Origin: Prochilodus magdalenae
Lineage: Eukaryota; Chordata; Actinopteri; Characiformes; Prochilodontidae
NCBI GenBank assembly: GCA_024036415.1
Contig: JAMWET010005477.1
Location: 38,501 to 102,500, forward strand
DNA: 64,000 nt
Direction of reading: 5' to 3'
In this document: in pieces, positions 13,027 to 24,851 of the stretch
Layout of the letters: each line of letters opens with the position of its first letter
How positions within the stretch are numbered: the first letter of the stretch is position 1
Program-made: the position numbers and the translations under genes
Notes under the pieces: generated by a model
What the model was told of the DNA's origin: nothing
Seen by the model: only the letters and a program-made list of their open reading frames with translations
Databases searched by the model: none

Positions 13027-13910
13027 ATCACACCACATCAATATGAATGTTGGTATCTACACCCATCAACACTTTGATAGGAACCAGTCATGTGGCAGCA
13101 GCACAGTGCCTAAAATAATACTGACTCTGACTGTGGTTTTGTTGTTGGCCAGACAGGGTGGCTTGAGTATTTCAGAAATGGCTGATTTCCTGGGATTTTA
13201 ATGCACAACCGTTTCAGAATGGTGAAAAAAACAAAAAACAAAACATGAAACGCCAGATTTACGTTAGTGGGAACTCCTTGTTCACGAGAGAGGTCAGAGG
13301 AGAAAGGTCAGACTTGATTTGAGTCGACAGGACAGCTACACTAGTAACCACAATAACAGTGATTAGGAAACCCTCTCTGAACAAATTAAGGGGTACTAGC
13401 AGAAGTTCACATCGGGTCCCACTCATGTCAACCAGGAATGGGATTCTGAGGGGGGACATAAGATCACAGTTTAAATCCGACCTCCTGCAGTTTTATATGC
13501 TTGCAATGAGTCCACTAATGCCAACTGGGCACTGTTTGAATGCCATAGACTACTAAGTACTGTTGCTGAACATTAGCATCCCTTATAGCCACAATTTAGC
13601 CACAAGTTCCAGAACGATAATGTCACAAAACAGAAGTCATCTCAAACTGCTTTCATGATCACGTCATTCAGTTCTGTGCCTTGCAGCTGCCTTCCCGGTG
13701 GGATTGGGGTCTAATAGAGCACATTTGGTATGTTTGAGATGGAGATATTTGGAGCATGTGCAGTTCAGAAAATTGTGTGATGCAGTCATACCAACATGGA
13801 CTAAACTCTCCAAGATATGAGTGTCCAATCATATTCTCAATCCCAGTCCTGGACAAAATGTATGTTGGAGGTTTAGGGTCCCCAGTACTAGGACTTAGAA
13901 TGGCTGTTCT
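13027..13910 (+). mobile_element. degenerate mariner/Tc1-superfamily transposon remnant
   Basis: The fragments follow the gene order of a common fish transposase. CAGTCATGTGGCAGCAGCAC lies near 13086. The HTH-coding stretch at about 13150-13250 includes GGTGGCTTGAGTATTTCAG and CTGATTTCCTGGGATTTTA. CACGAGAGAGGTCAGAGGAG lies near 13282. The C-terminal part at about 13705-13820 includes GGTCTAATAGAGCAC and ACCAACATGGACTAAACTCT, which encode the usual D-x-NPIEH-W and Q-Y-W-like ends. Frames are destroyed by many indels. Family placement comes from recalled wording of repeats, so the boundaries are approximate. Confidence 0.6.
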
Positions 13911-14520
13911 AAGGAACGTCTCTAGTGTCTTTCTGAATGCTCAATGGCACAAAAAATTCAGAAGCATCACTGCTCACTGAATTTCCGCACCTGTGGCTGT
14001 TGAGTCACTCTGTGAATGTTGGGCAAACTATCGGTTCCCCCTCTCGGTGGTTTGTGTAGATCTTCCAGATTATTCATGTCGCTGGTGCGTAACTTCTTCT
14101 AGCCACCGCTGTCAACAGTGTGCTATGGTAACATCCGCATAACCGTTATGGCCGGCAATACACCGATAAAATCATCCAACTCTTCCACCTGCTTGAATTA
14201 GTTTTTAAAATCCTCGTTGTGGTATACGTTGCTTGCAACCAGCACAAAAAGAAAAGTCAGAATGGAAAGCATGGTCAACAGGACGACTGAGATGTGGTAA
14301 GGCAAGGTCAACCCCATCACCAGTGAATACCATCCCTTGTACTATGAACTACGTTTGTATGTATGGATGTACTTACCTGTGTCTGCCTCCGAAGGGAGAA
14401 TCGGTAAAAGGGGTGACAGCAGGAGACCTACGAACATTATCCTTATTGTGAGGATCCACCCATAGGGAGAAAGGGGGCGTGGTCTATTCCGCATCCAATA
14501 TCCTGTGGGAGAAAAGAGAT
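13911..14520. other. non-coding, nothing recognised
   Basis: No exon or repeat could be supported. The open frame at 14233-14451 lacks known motifs. Confidence 0.35.
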
Positions 14521-14528
14521 AATGCAGT

Positions 14529-14990
14529 TGTTATATGTTAATGGGCCCAGACTATGTATATTATATACCGGTAACTGTTTGACCTAGGTTGTATGTGTTT
14601 AGCGTTGTAATTTATTCCATGTGAAACCACACCATTGTAACCCCATGGTGGGGAGTGGGATCTTCAAAGGCTGGGCTTTCGATTTAAAACCCTAGGGTTC
14701 CCACTAAAGAGAGGGCTTCTTCCCCTCATCCCCTCATTCTTCCCCTCAGCTAAACACTAGCTGCTGGTAGTGTTTAAAGTAAGGGCATGGAGGAAGTTCA
14801 AAGGGAGTTGATACACAGCCTTGTAGCTACTCCCCATTTTATGACTAAGCCTGACACTTATTGTAAATATTAACCGTTTGGTAGTTTTTGTTTCTGATTT
14901 TCACATTGTGTAAATAAACCATTTGTCCGTGCACTCTACTTTTAGTTCTGCTCATCTTATTGGTCAACCCACCCTCACAGGCCTTACCAG
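14529..14990 (+). mobile_element. possible solo LTR
   Basis: The stretch begins TGTTATATG and carries a promoter-like TTTAAAACCC near 14693. About 220 bp later it has a poly(A)-signal-like AATAAACC at 14913, followed by a GT-rich TTTGTCCGTGCACTC. This layout (TG start, U3-like, promoter, AATAAA, short U5) resembles a retroelement long terminal repeat. There is no internal region, the end is not clear and no target duplication was confirmed, so this is only a candidate. Confidence 0.25.
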
Positions 14991-16275
14991 CAAGTCACAC
15001 CCAAAATCCTCTTCACAGGGTTTAACATCTTCACAACGACCTTATATAACCAGCCAGGTACAGCGGTATGGCTTGTCCTTGCTTACGTCATATGTGTGGC
15101 TGAGCCTGAAACCTGAATTATTCACATGTCTCATGATGTCAAACCTACCCACCGAGGTTTATTCCTGTTGGCTGATTCCTTCTGTGTGTAATACATTTTT
15201 CGTTTAGGCTAAAATAACTTTTCTGGGCTTATCCTTCTGAAGCAGTTAAATTAATCCCTGAAATCAAATAGCTCTTCTACTTACCATGCCCCATATCAAA
15301 TATCCATGTCACATAATCCTGGCTAGCTAGCAGGCCACTACATTTTGGATCTTACATCCTCAGACGTGAAGGGATGTGACAAAGAGATTATGAGCTGTCC
15401 AGAAAGCCAACAAGTAGAACTTTGAAAATGTCTGACTTCTGCCATTACAGTAATGGAGTTCTCAAACCTGAACTACAAGCCATGACAGGGTCGGACAGAG
15501 GGGTAAAATGATGATGAGTGCAGCCACTGGATCAGTGTTCTTGATTAGGAATGTCCACTGTGACCCTTCAGACTCTTCACCTGCTCACACTCCAGGCCTT
15601 TATCGTGGTTCTTATCAGACCTAAAGTTGAGACAAGCCACGAGAGAGGTGTTGGGTTTCCTGCTCCTTTCTCTACCTTGCTCTTTATATGTATTAAGTCC
15701 CAGTAATGAAATATTGGAGGGGAGGAACTTGTAACATATTTACAAGAAGACATACTCTGTAAAATGCCTGCATCCTGGGGGCACTCCAGCGATGAGTATC
15801 AGCATGTTGATTACGCCTGAGAACAAGAAATAAAAAACTACTGTAATGAACTGCTTAGATGGATTAGTCTCAGATTACTCCAGTCTCTCTTCAGTGCAGG
15901 GTAATAAAGACATCTTCAGACTCATCTTCATCAAGCACGTGGGAGGACAGAAACAGATGTAGAAACCCCGATGTGTCATATGTCTGAAAGGGAGGTTAAG
16001 AAAATGAATAAAAGACGAAAAGATTTTGGTTTTGCCTGTGAGACTTGGTCTCTTCTGGATTCTTCAGATGTGCAGAGAACTTCAGAAGAAAGCAGAGTTG
16101 GAGTCGTGCTCAAAAAATAATCTCTGGCTTTCAGGGGAGTCTCTTTAAAACCTGCCCATATTTGATCTATTGTACAAAGCCACGGGAGCAGAGCCTAACA
16201 TTATGACTGTGTTTCTCAACCCTGGTCCAGGAGGCTTCCTGCCCTGCACATTGTAGTGCTTCCCCTGCTCCCAAC
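14991..16275. other. non-coding, nothing recognised
   Basis: No exon, RNA gene or repeat terminus could be supported in this stretch. Confidence 0.35.
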
Positions 16276-16287
16276 ACACCTGATGCA

Positions 16288-16582
16288 ACTTGTGTGTGTG
16301 TCTTGTGTGGTGTGTGTGAGTGAGTGCATGTGTGAGTGTGTGTGTGTGTGCGTGTGTGTCTGTATGTGTGTGTGTGTGTGTGTATGTGTAGGTGTGTGTG
16401 TGTATGTGTAGGTGTGTGTGTGTGTGTATGTGTAGGTGTGTGTGTGTGTATGTGTAGGTGTGTGTGTGTATGTGTAGGTGTGTGTGCGTGCGTGTGTGTG
16501 TGAGCCTGTGTGTGAGCGTGTATGTGTATGTGTGTGTGTGTGCACGTGCGTGGGTGTGTGTGCGCGTGTGTGTGTGTGAGCG

Positions 16583-16618
<36 letters not shown>

Positions 16619-16640
16619 CGTGTGTGTGTGTGAGCGTGTG

Positions 16641-16704
<64 letters not shown>

Positions 16705-16739
16705 TGAGCGTGTGTGTTTGTGAGCCTGTGTGTGTGAGC

Positions 16740-16775
<36 letters not shown>

Positions 16776-16777
16776 TA
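16288..16777. repeat. long (TG)n tract with interspersed variants
   Basis: About 490 bp of alternating purine-pyrimidine sequence. It is mostly TG with recurring variants GTGTATGTGTAGGTG (several tandem copies at 16370-16475), GTGAGCGTG and GCGCGTG. The ORFs in both directions (VCVCVC and HTHTHT) are artefacts. Such tracts can adopt Z-DNA. Confidence 0.96.
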
Positions 16778-18886
16778 AAGCAGGGAATCCTGTGCAGGTC
16801 AGGGTGCCTCCAGGACCAGGAATCCTGGAGAATTCCCAAAGATATAGGGCCCCAAAGGAAGTTTGGTGAGGAGTAATACAGGTTTTCTATGTGAGTTTTA
16901 GACCCACTGAAAGATTCTTATTAAAAATGCTTAATTAATTTTTGATTCAACATTGTAGTTAAAGACCTCATTTCAAACCCAGTTACACGTCTTGAGTATG
17001 AGGACTATATCTGGATAAGACACAGGTGTAAATGGACCCAAGATACTCTTAAAACCGAAACAAACCAGAAATAAAAACATTCTTCGTGTCTTACGTTTTA
17101 ACAGTTGCATAGAGCCACATGTTACAGCAGTGTAAATTCTTCCATCTCTCTGGGACACATCTGATAACTAAAACTCCGGCACATGCAGTATGTCACTAGG
17201 CATGTGAACCGGTTCTGAGAAAAAGATGCACCCATTGTTGGGAATCGGACAAAGCAAAATGGTTAATAGCAATATGGACAGACACTATTATTCAAAACTG
17301 CAGACAATAGAGGCTAGAAGGACAAACAATTGATAAGTGGTTGCTCCATAACAAACTGATTTGTATAATCCTTCCCACACAGCAATCGGATTTCAATAAC
17401 CGCAGACACATTTGACTAACAAATACAAATGCATGTGGATAAAATCTAATCAGGATGCAGTCCAGGCACTAGTCATATAAAACGACCATGTGTAAAAGGC
17501 CAGATGTCAGAGATGATACATGAAGCTGAGAATATTTCCGGGAATGAAGTTTGGGAATGTCCCATGAGCAGACAACAGAGATTCAAGGCCTGCTCACACT
17601 GACAGGAAGTTCTATCCATTTCATGAAACTCTGCCAATTATTTTCCCCTTCGGTAAGATTAGAGCAATGCTGTGGCTGTTTTTGTAAATATGTGGGTTTT
17701 GTGTGTATTAAAAGTCTGACCACGTATTTCACTGTTCAGTACAGACAGAGCGAAGCTGTTGACTAAATCACTTCAGTTGTTATGCACCATCTAGTTCTAC
17801 CTTATACAAAACGTTTGATGGTGCAAACCACAAGCCGTCTTGAATTCTGTGATGTCTGCAGTGGGCTTCTCCATGTAAACATTCAGTGCATGGTCATGGT
17901 CTGTAAGAAAACAGAAAACAGTTATTGTTAATTCAGACGAAAAAGCCACCAAAAAGACACAAATCAAATTGAACAAGCTATGGAAAATAAAAGGAGAGAA
18001 TAAACAGGAAGGACAGCTCATTTTTAAAGGTAAAACGTTATGCATAATAATGTATCTGTACTATACTAGAGTTTTGCTTTACCAACATGTGGCACTTTAG
18101 AGAAGCAACAACCATTGCAGTTTCATTATACTGTAGCAATGAGCTTCATAACTAGGATAAGGTTTACTGGCCAAGCAGAATCACTGTCGAACTAGGGCAG
18201 GATCAAATGAGCTGTCAGTCACCCTCAACCACAGAGCATAGAACTGTAGAACATTCATAACACAAGCAAATAGTTTCCCTAAAAATCATTAAAAATAGCA
18301 TCTAATTAAGTTTTGCCCAAACCAGAGGCAAGAGTGACCCCTATAGGGGTGGAGGTGTGTTAGCAGATGATGTTGCCTGTAGATGGTCTACTGATGTGTA
18401 GCCATGTTGCTTAGATTCATATGCAAAGCTTACAGCATGCTATTCCAGGAGTATGTTAGCACCTAGCTAACAGCAATTGCACACGGACATTTCTGACTGT
18501 GAGATTAAACACAAACACTGAAATAAAGGCCTTACAGTTTTTTATTTATAGAACTCATTAGGCTATTCATGCCCCTCTCTGATAATAATGTATCTGTCCC
18601 ACTCCAAAACACAGAAACGCTAAAATCCAATGCCTTCATTTCAGCCAGTTGCAAACAGTATGTTGTTTATATCCATATTCATAGCTTGCTGCAGGCGATG
18701 GTGCAAGTTATGAATTACAGTGCTTTAACAAAATAATAAATAAAAACAAAGAAGGCTTAGGAAAATCTCACCACATATACAGTGTTTGGAAGTCTGAAGA
18801 GTTTAATGACTCACAGAACACTTTTAGATCAAAGGGTTATGAACATGTCTTTCAAGGCAAGCTTTTGGCCTGAACCTTATCTATTT
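16778..18886. other. non-coding, nothing recognised
   Basis: AT-rich sequence without supported features. Open frames at 16973, 17551 and 17797 have no motifs and no convincing splice context. Confidence 0.35.
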
Positions 18887-19603
18887 ATATTTACATTTAA
18901 GACATTTAGCAGACGCTCTTATCCAGAGCGACTTACAACCATGCTTAGTGTTCCGTTGGATAATGTTTCCCTGCAAGTACAGGAGGTCAGAGTCAAAACT
19001 CACCATGAGCTCAGACACTGCCCAAACAAGGGCCAGTGCAGATACCTAGAGAGATCAATACACAGACATATGTAAAGCATAAGTGCACTACCTGGCAACC
19101 CCAGGCCAGCTCTCAAACCTAGAGAGAAGGTTATGGTGCAAAACAAAATATTTCAGCATACACATCTACTAGTGCTCACTCGCATAAGTGCTTTACAAAG
19201 AGATGGGTCTTCAGTCTGCGTTTAAAGACTGCAAGAGACTCCCCTGTTCGGACCACCAGTGGGAGTTCGTTCCACCATCTGGGAATCAGGACAGAGAAGA
19301 GTCTGGATGCTTGTCTTCCATGCATCTTCAGGGATGGCAGGTCAAGGGGCTCGAGGTACAGACTGACTCTTAACCATTGCCGTAAGGTAGGGAGGGGCTA
19401 GTCCATTCTTGCCTTTGTAGGCGAGCGTCAGAGTTTTTAATCTGATGTGAGCAGCAACAGGAAGCCAGTGAAGGGAGCGCAGCAGTGGAGTGACTTGGGT
19501 AAACTTAAAACGATTGGAGATGAGTCAAGCTGCTGCATTCTGGACCAGTTGCAAGGGGCTGATGGCCCGTAGAGGAAGAACAGCCTTCTGGCAGTGAGGT
19601 ACA
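18887..19603 (-). repeat. interspersed teleost repeat with SINE/LINE-type tail
   Basis: It starts with TTACATTTAAGACATTTAGC and AGACGCTCTTATCCAGAGCG, the reverse complement of the tail seen on the tRNA-SINEs at 33494 and 52208. It continues to about 19603 through phrases usual in a widespread fish repeat: GAGATGGGTCTTCAGTCTGC at 19200, GTTCGTTCCACCATCTGGGA at 19266, AGCAACAGGAAGCCAGTGAA at 19453 and CTGCATTCTGGACCAGTTGC at 19532. I cannot name the class. The orientation is given by the shared tail. Confidence 0.6.
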
Positions 19604-20237
19604 ATGTACGTCAAAAAAGTCCCCAAAGGAAACTGTTACTATTTTATCCTGATCAGCATTACATATCTAACTCTGCAGATGTGTAGGTTTATTGATGGTT
19701 TTGAATGTGGCTATATTGGCACTATATAGACATTGGGGTCTCTAGTTCCAACCTCCATCATTCTAAAACAACACTCTGAATGTTTTTTAACAGCCCAAAC
19801 TTTCAATTATTCAAACATTTTGATAAATCACATTTAATGGGACCTTGCAATGCATTTATTTAGTGTTTTAAATCATTCTCTGATAGACTGTTATTTACAT
19901 AGACAGTCTGTGACTTTAGTCATGGATGTCCAGATGTGGTTTTACAAACCAGCAAATCAACCACAACAACAACACAAAGTGATGTAAAGTTGTTACTCAC
20001 TGTTAAACTTTAAGATGATCTGCATTAACCAGCAAACAGTGGATAAAATTGCACCGCATGGCTGCTACTTACAGGCTGCTGTTGGGCTTGCTTGTAAAGG
20101 TGGAGCTGCTCCTCCCTCCAGTGAAACTGTCCAAGGTAAAATGTGCAGAGCAAACAAAGAACTTTGGATTAAAATTCCAGGATCTTAAAGATGTGGTAGC
20201 TGCCGTTGGCCTTCTGTTTGTCAGCTTGTATAGGAAA
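19604..20237. other. non-coding, nothing recognised
   Basis: No supported exon. The short open frame at 20049-20255 runs into the fold-back repeat and is probably repeat-derived. Confidence 0.35.
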
Positions 20238-20350
20238 TTGTCCATTCCACCTTAAACGATGCTGGAGTTACATTCTGGTGCTGCACAAACTGTAATATTT
20301 AAGGCGGAACAGATCTATTAAATTGAGAAGCTGGCGAATAGGAAGCCAGG
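20238..20350. repeat. degenerate copy of a fold-back (inverted) repeat
   Basis: TTCCACCTTAAACGATGCTG with GAGTTACAT is followed by the partly complementary TGTAATATTTAAGGCGGAAC, then CTGGCGAATAGGAAGCC. The same sequence of parts occurs at 43403-43530 in a better preserved form, including 15 identical bases GGCGAATAGGAAGCC. This identifies a dispersed short fold-back/MITE-like element. Confidence 0.6.
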
Positions 20351-20773
20351 TTTAGCTTTGTTTACAGATGAATATCAACCATGTTTATTAACAGTTTGGT
20401 TGCTTGACAGTTACGTAACAGTGCAGTGTTTTGGAATCAGCATATTTACTGCCGCCTTCTGTCAGTGTGAGATTTATATTTGAAGGGGGGACAACAGTGT
20501 TTGGGGTTCTCTCGTAATTCAACAATTTACAATTGTTTACAAAACCCTTACAATTTAAAATTTAGTTTTCAATTTTATGGCACCTTAAAGAGCGTTTAAT
20601 CTCTTTCAGGGAAGCTAAGCTCCCCTTGGCATTGGCACTGATTAGTAGCCTGCATGCTCTTATAGGTGGGGTTCACCCACCCAGGGATACGGAGAATTAC
20701 GGGGTTTCTTCATTGTTAACTTCGTTGTGCCATTTAAAATGCAAATTCAATATTAACAAAATGTACATTATAT

Positions 20774-20777
<4 letters not shown>

Positions 20778-20812
<35 letters not shown>
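20778..20812. repeat. (GA)n microsatellite
   Basis: About 17 GA units. Confidence 0.95.
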
Positions 20813-20813
<1 letters not shown>

Positions 20814-20899
20814 AATGAATATGTAAGAATAGAAACAAATAAAGACAGCACAAAGAATCGGGCGGAAAGTAACACAGATAAAGAAATTGAGATAAACTG

Positions 20900-21106
20900 A
20901 GATTGATGAACATTAAAGAGAAGATGGCATGTGGGTGGGGGAGTTGTTGAGAGAGGGAGGATGCGTGAGAGGCGGAGGCACAGAAATGGACGGCTGAGCA
21001 AATGGAAAGTGCAGATAATAGGAAGAGAGACTGTGTGGGACTGACTGGAGCCCAGAGCATCACAAGAGGGAGGTAGCACTGCAGACAGAAGCGAGCAGCT
21101 CCAGCT
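20900..21106 (+). other. possible non-coding first exon (uncertain)
   Basis: A purine-rich GC-moderate stretch ends in CCAGCTGGGTGAGTGAACC, which contains a strong donor-like GGTGAGT at about 21106. ptger1 has an acceptor for a 5' UTR intron at about 38529, so a distant upstream exon is expected somewhere to its left. This is one place it could be, but no sequence evidence connects them. Confidence 0.15.
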
Positions 21107-21119
21107 GGGTGAGTGAACC

Positions 21120-22381
21120 TCATCCAACTTCATTCATCTTTCAATAACAGCATCCAGACGAAAGACGCTTCACAGGCACATGCACTGCAAAGGTGTAATG
21201 ATCATTTGTGAACAGTGAACACTGTCATTATTCCGGTTTAAGGTTTTGATATATGTAAAAGTGAAAATATGTTTGGTGCAGCTGAATATCTGTGTTTTTA
21301 AGGGTCCTACTCTCATTTGTAAAACAGATTCCATGCCTTGTTAAAAAAAAGGCTTTCTGCTTAAAGCTTGTGGGATTTTAACCCATTGCAACTTGATTGA
21401 ACTGAGCAGGGAGTGGCTTTTTTCTTCTCAGCCCACACGGAGCCTGGATCTTTTCCATGCAGAATAACTGTTTAGTAAGTTGCATTTAAAGGTCATTATA
21501 GTTTAACCCAGATCTATTCCATCCTAAGACTTACTATTCTCTAAATACACTGACAAACAGGGCAGAATGGTAAAGTTACTCTCAAGTCATATGAGTTAGA
21601 GGTGGAAGCCTGGAGCCGCCATTCTGAGCAGTTTGATGAAACGCTCTGACTTGTTCGCAGGAGTGGTGAAAGGTACCTGAACAGGAAAGTTTAACATCTT
21701 TAAAAACGCCCTCACATAAAGTTATTAGATTACGTTTATGAATGTGCTGCCTGATGTCTGAGACATTGTTTTCCAATAGCACTAAAGTGAGCTTATGGGC
21801 ATATTTTAAACTCTATTTATAAAAAATAAATACATGCAGCCCACTGAAGGGCAAAAGTCTTTTTTATATTTTAATCTGTTACCAGCATTTATATAACAGA
21901 GTGGTTATTTAAATACTGGTTGTTTTGGATAGCAAATGAAATAGCTATATTTGTGTTTCAGACATTCTGAGCCTGGTTCCCATCAACACCACTGTAATGA
22001 GTCTGTACATTTCTCTACAATGCAACGTCACATCAGAGCACTCTGAAGGAGTTTCTTTGCATGTTTTTGATTGAAATACAGAGATGTTTTGAGGAATTGG
22101 TGAATTTCCCCTCAAATCTATCCCCAAAAGCACTGCAGTACAGTGCAGCAAATGAAAATATGACATACACACACATCGATATGCAGCACTGGGCACTGTT
22201 CTGTGCATCCAGAAAAAGAAACAGGGAATCATCATCCAGCTTTAAGAGGCATGAAACAGGTGGGCTGAAGCTGAATTTCCATTATACATTTCACATTTTT
22301 CAAACCATGTTCCAATATATCCACAGCTTCTCTTTTTTGTTGTTTGAATGAGCTTTAATGTTGCTTACATGAACCACCAAG
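21120..22381. other. non-coding, nothing recognised
   Basis: No supported features. The overlapping open frames at 21945-22351 on both strands have no recognisable motif. Confidence 0.35.
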
Positions 22382-22383
22382 TA

Positions 22384-23409
22384 CAGTGAGGAAAATAAGT
22401 ATTTGAACACCCTGCGACTTTGCAAGTTCTCCCACTTAGAAATCATGGAGGGGTCTGAAATTTTCTTCTTAGGTGCATGTCCACTGTGAGTGTATGATTT
22501 TTTAATAATTTATTTGTGTGTTACTGCTGCAGATAAGTATTTGAACACCTGCCAATCAGCAAAAATTCTGGCCCTCAAAGACCTGTTAGTCCGCCTCTAG
22601 AAACTCCACCTCCACTCCACTTATTACTCTAAATTAGAAGCACCTGTTTGAGGTCGTTAGCTGCATAAAGACACCTGTCCACCCCACACAATCAGTAAGA
22701 CTCCAACTACTAACATGGCTAAGACCAAAGAGCTGTCCAAAGACACCAGAGACAAAATTGTTGACCTCCACAAGGCTGGAAAGGGCTACGGGGCAATTGC
22801 CAAGCAGCTTGGTGAAAAAAGATCAACTGTTGGAGCAATTATTAGAAATTATTAGATTTTGGGGAACAACCTCCTTCCCTCAGTTAGAGCATTGAAGATG
22901 GGTCGTGGCTGGGTCTTCCAACATGACAATGACCCAAAGCACACAGCCAGGATAACCAAGGAGTGGCTCCGTAAGAAGCATATCAAGGTTCTGGAGTGGC
23001 CTAGCCACTATAGAAAATCTTTGGAGGGAGCTCAAACTCCGTGTTTCTCATCGACAGCCCAGAAACCTGGCTGATCTGGAGGAGATTTGTATGGAGGAAG
23101 GGGCCAAAATCCCTGCTGCAGTGTGTGCACACCTGGTGAAGAACTACAGGACCTCTCTAATTGCAAACAAAGGCTATTGTACCAAATATTAACATTGATT
23201 TTCACAGGTGTTCAAATACTTATTTGCAGCAGTAACACACAAATAAATTATTAAAAAATCATACATTGTGATTTCCGGATTTTTTTTTTTTAGATTATGT
23301 CTCTCACAGTGGACATGCACCTAAGATAAAAATTTCAGACCCCTCTATGATTTCTAAGTGGGAGAACTTGCAAAGTCTCAGGGTGTTCAAATACTTATTT
23401 TCCTCACTG
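22384..23409 (+). mobile_element. Tc1-like transposon, internally deleted copy
   Basis: The ends are perfect-looking inverted repeats starting CAGTGAGGAAAATAAGTATT and finishing in its complement, flanked by the TA target duplication (22382-22383 and 23410-23411). A second, inner copy of the ATAAGTATTTGAACACC motif at about 22533, and its complement near 23210, give the IR/DR layout with roughly 200-bp arms. The transposase starts at ATG 22715 with [20 protein letters not shown] and the HTH-coding [12 protein letters not shown]. It then stops at TAG near 22853 and jumps to the C-terminal half at 22859 ([20 protein letters not shown], the second catalytic Asp region). The middle third of the gene, including the first catalytic Asp, has been lost, so this copy cannot encode an active enzyme. 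Confidence 0.93.
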
Positions 23410-23541
23410 TAAAGATAATAAATGAGCATTAACTTTAAAAGAAGGCTTTGAATTAAATACTTACTGAACTATTTCAATGCAAACTTTAAAAATAAATGTG
23501 CTACTTGAATGTCTTGTATACTTTTAATGTCCATGTTATTA

Positions 23542-24849
23542 CAACCTCACTTCCAAAAAAAGTTGAGAAGCTGTGTAAAATGTAAAAAATGAAGACGTCT
23601 TACCATTTCATGAAAATGATTAACTCGTCTCAAGTTGGGACAGGGGAAACAAAAGGCTGAAAAACTAATTTGTGCTAATAAAAAAACAGCACTTTGCAAC
23701 TAAGTCACATGAAGTATACAAAGAGCATTTTAGAGAGGCAGAGTCTCCCAGAAACAAAGATGGGCAGAGGTTCACCAATCTGCGAAAAACTGCATCTACA
23801 AATTGTGGAACTATTCCAGACACACATTTTCCTTAACATAAAAAACCATTGTGAACACTTTGGATTTCCCACCATCTACAGTACATAACACCATAACAAA
23901 ATTCAGAGAATCTGGAGAAATCCCTGTAAGCACAAAAACAAGGCCGACAATCAATATTAGATGCTCGGGATCTTTGGGCCCTCAGGTGGCCCTGCATTAA
24001 AAACATGATTCTGTACTGAAACTATTACTGCATGGGCTCAGGAACACTTCCAGAAAATCCAGAAATGTCTGTGAACACCATTCACAGTGCAGTCCACAAA
24101 TGCTAAAGCACTATCATGCAAAGAAGAAGCCACATGTCTACACAATCCAGAAATACCACCATCTCCTCTGGACCACAGCTCATTTAAAATGGATGGAGGC
24201 TAAATGGAAAGCTGTTCTGTGGTCAAGTGGTCAAATTCTGAGTATCCTGCGGGCTCGGGAGAAGAAGGACCATCCAGCTTGTTATCAGCATCCAGTTCAA
24301 AAGCCTGTATCTCTGATGGTATGGGGTTGCTTTTGCGCCTATGGCATGGGCAGCTTACACAACTGAAGAAGCACTATCAAAGCTGAACGGTATATATAGG
24401 TTTCAGAACAACATAAGCTCCCATCCAGACAACGTCTCGTTCAGGGAAGGCCTCATATATTTCAGCAAGACAGTGCTAAACCACATACTGCATCCATCAC
24501 AACAGCATGGCTACAGAGAAGAAGAATCTGGGGGCCGAACTGGCCTGAATGGAGTCCAGACGTTTGGCTGGCGAAAAGCTAGAATCAGCACAGAATCAGG
24601 ACCGTGGAACAGCTAGAATCCTACATCAGACAAGACAAGTCCCAACATTTTTGAGATGCGTTGCTGCCATCAGATTTTAAATGAGTTAACAATTTTCATG
24701 AAATGATAAAATGTCTCACATTCAACTTCTGAAATGTGTTCTGTGTTCAATATTGAACAAAATTATTATTATTATTGTATTTTATTTATTATTTACATTT
24801 AGTTTTTATAGATTTTATACAGTGTCCCAACTTTTTGGAATTGGGGTTG
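23542..24849 (+). mobile_element. Tc1-like transposon, degenerate full-length copy
   Basis: Left end CAACCTCACTTCCAAAAAAA and right end TTTTTGGAATTGGGGTTG form eroded inverted repeats flanked by TA at 23540-23541 and 24850-24851. An inner motif CAAGTTGGGACAGG sits at about 23632. Transposase fragments on the plus strand include MGRGSPICEKLHLQIVELFQ at 23760, [11 protein letters not shown] near 24037 and [18 protein letters not shown] at 24310. Stops and frameshifts split them. It belongs to the same wider family as the copy at 29484 (shared CCAAAAAAGTTGGGAC-type ends) but is much older. Confidence 0.85.
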
Positions 24850-24851
24850 TA

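Noticed and set aside
16216..16839. 207-codon HTHTHT ORF and opposite VCVCVC ORFs
   Set aside because: Translation of the (TG)n tract on both strands; no flanking domain.
20768..21133. Minus-strand ORFs of 115 and 121 codons ending in SLSLSL
   Set aside because: They run into the (GA)n repeat and show no domain; the strand also disagrees with the donor-like site at 21106.
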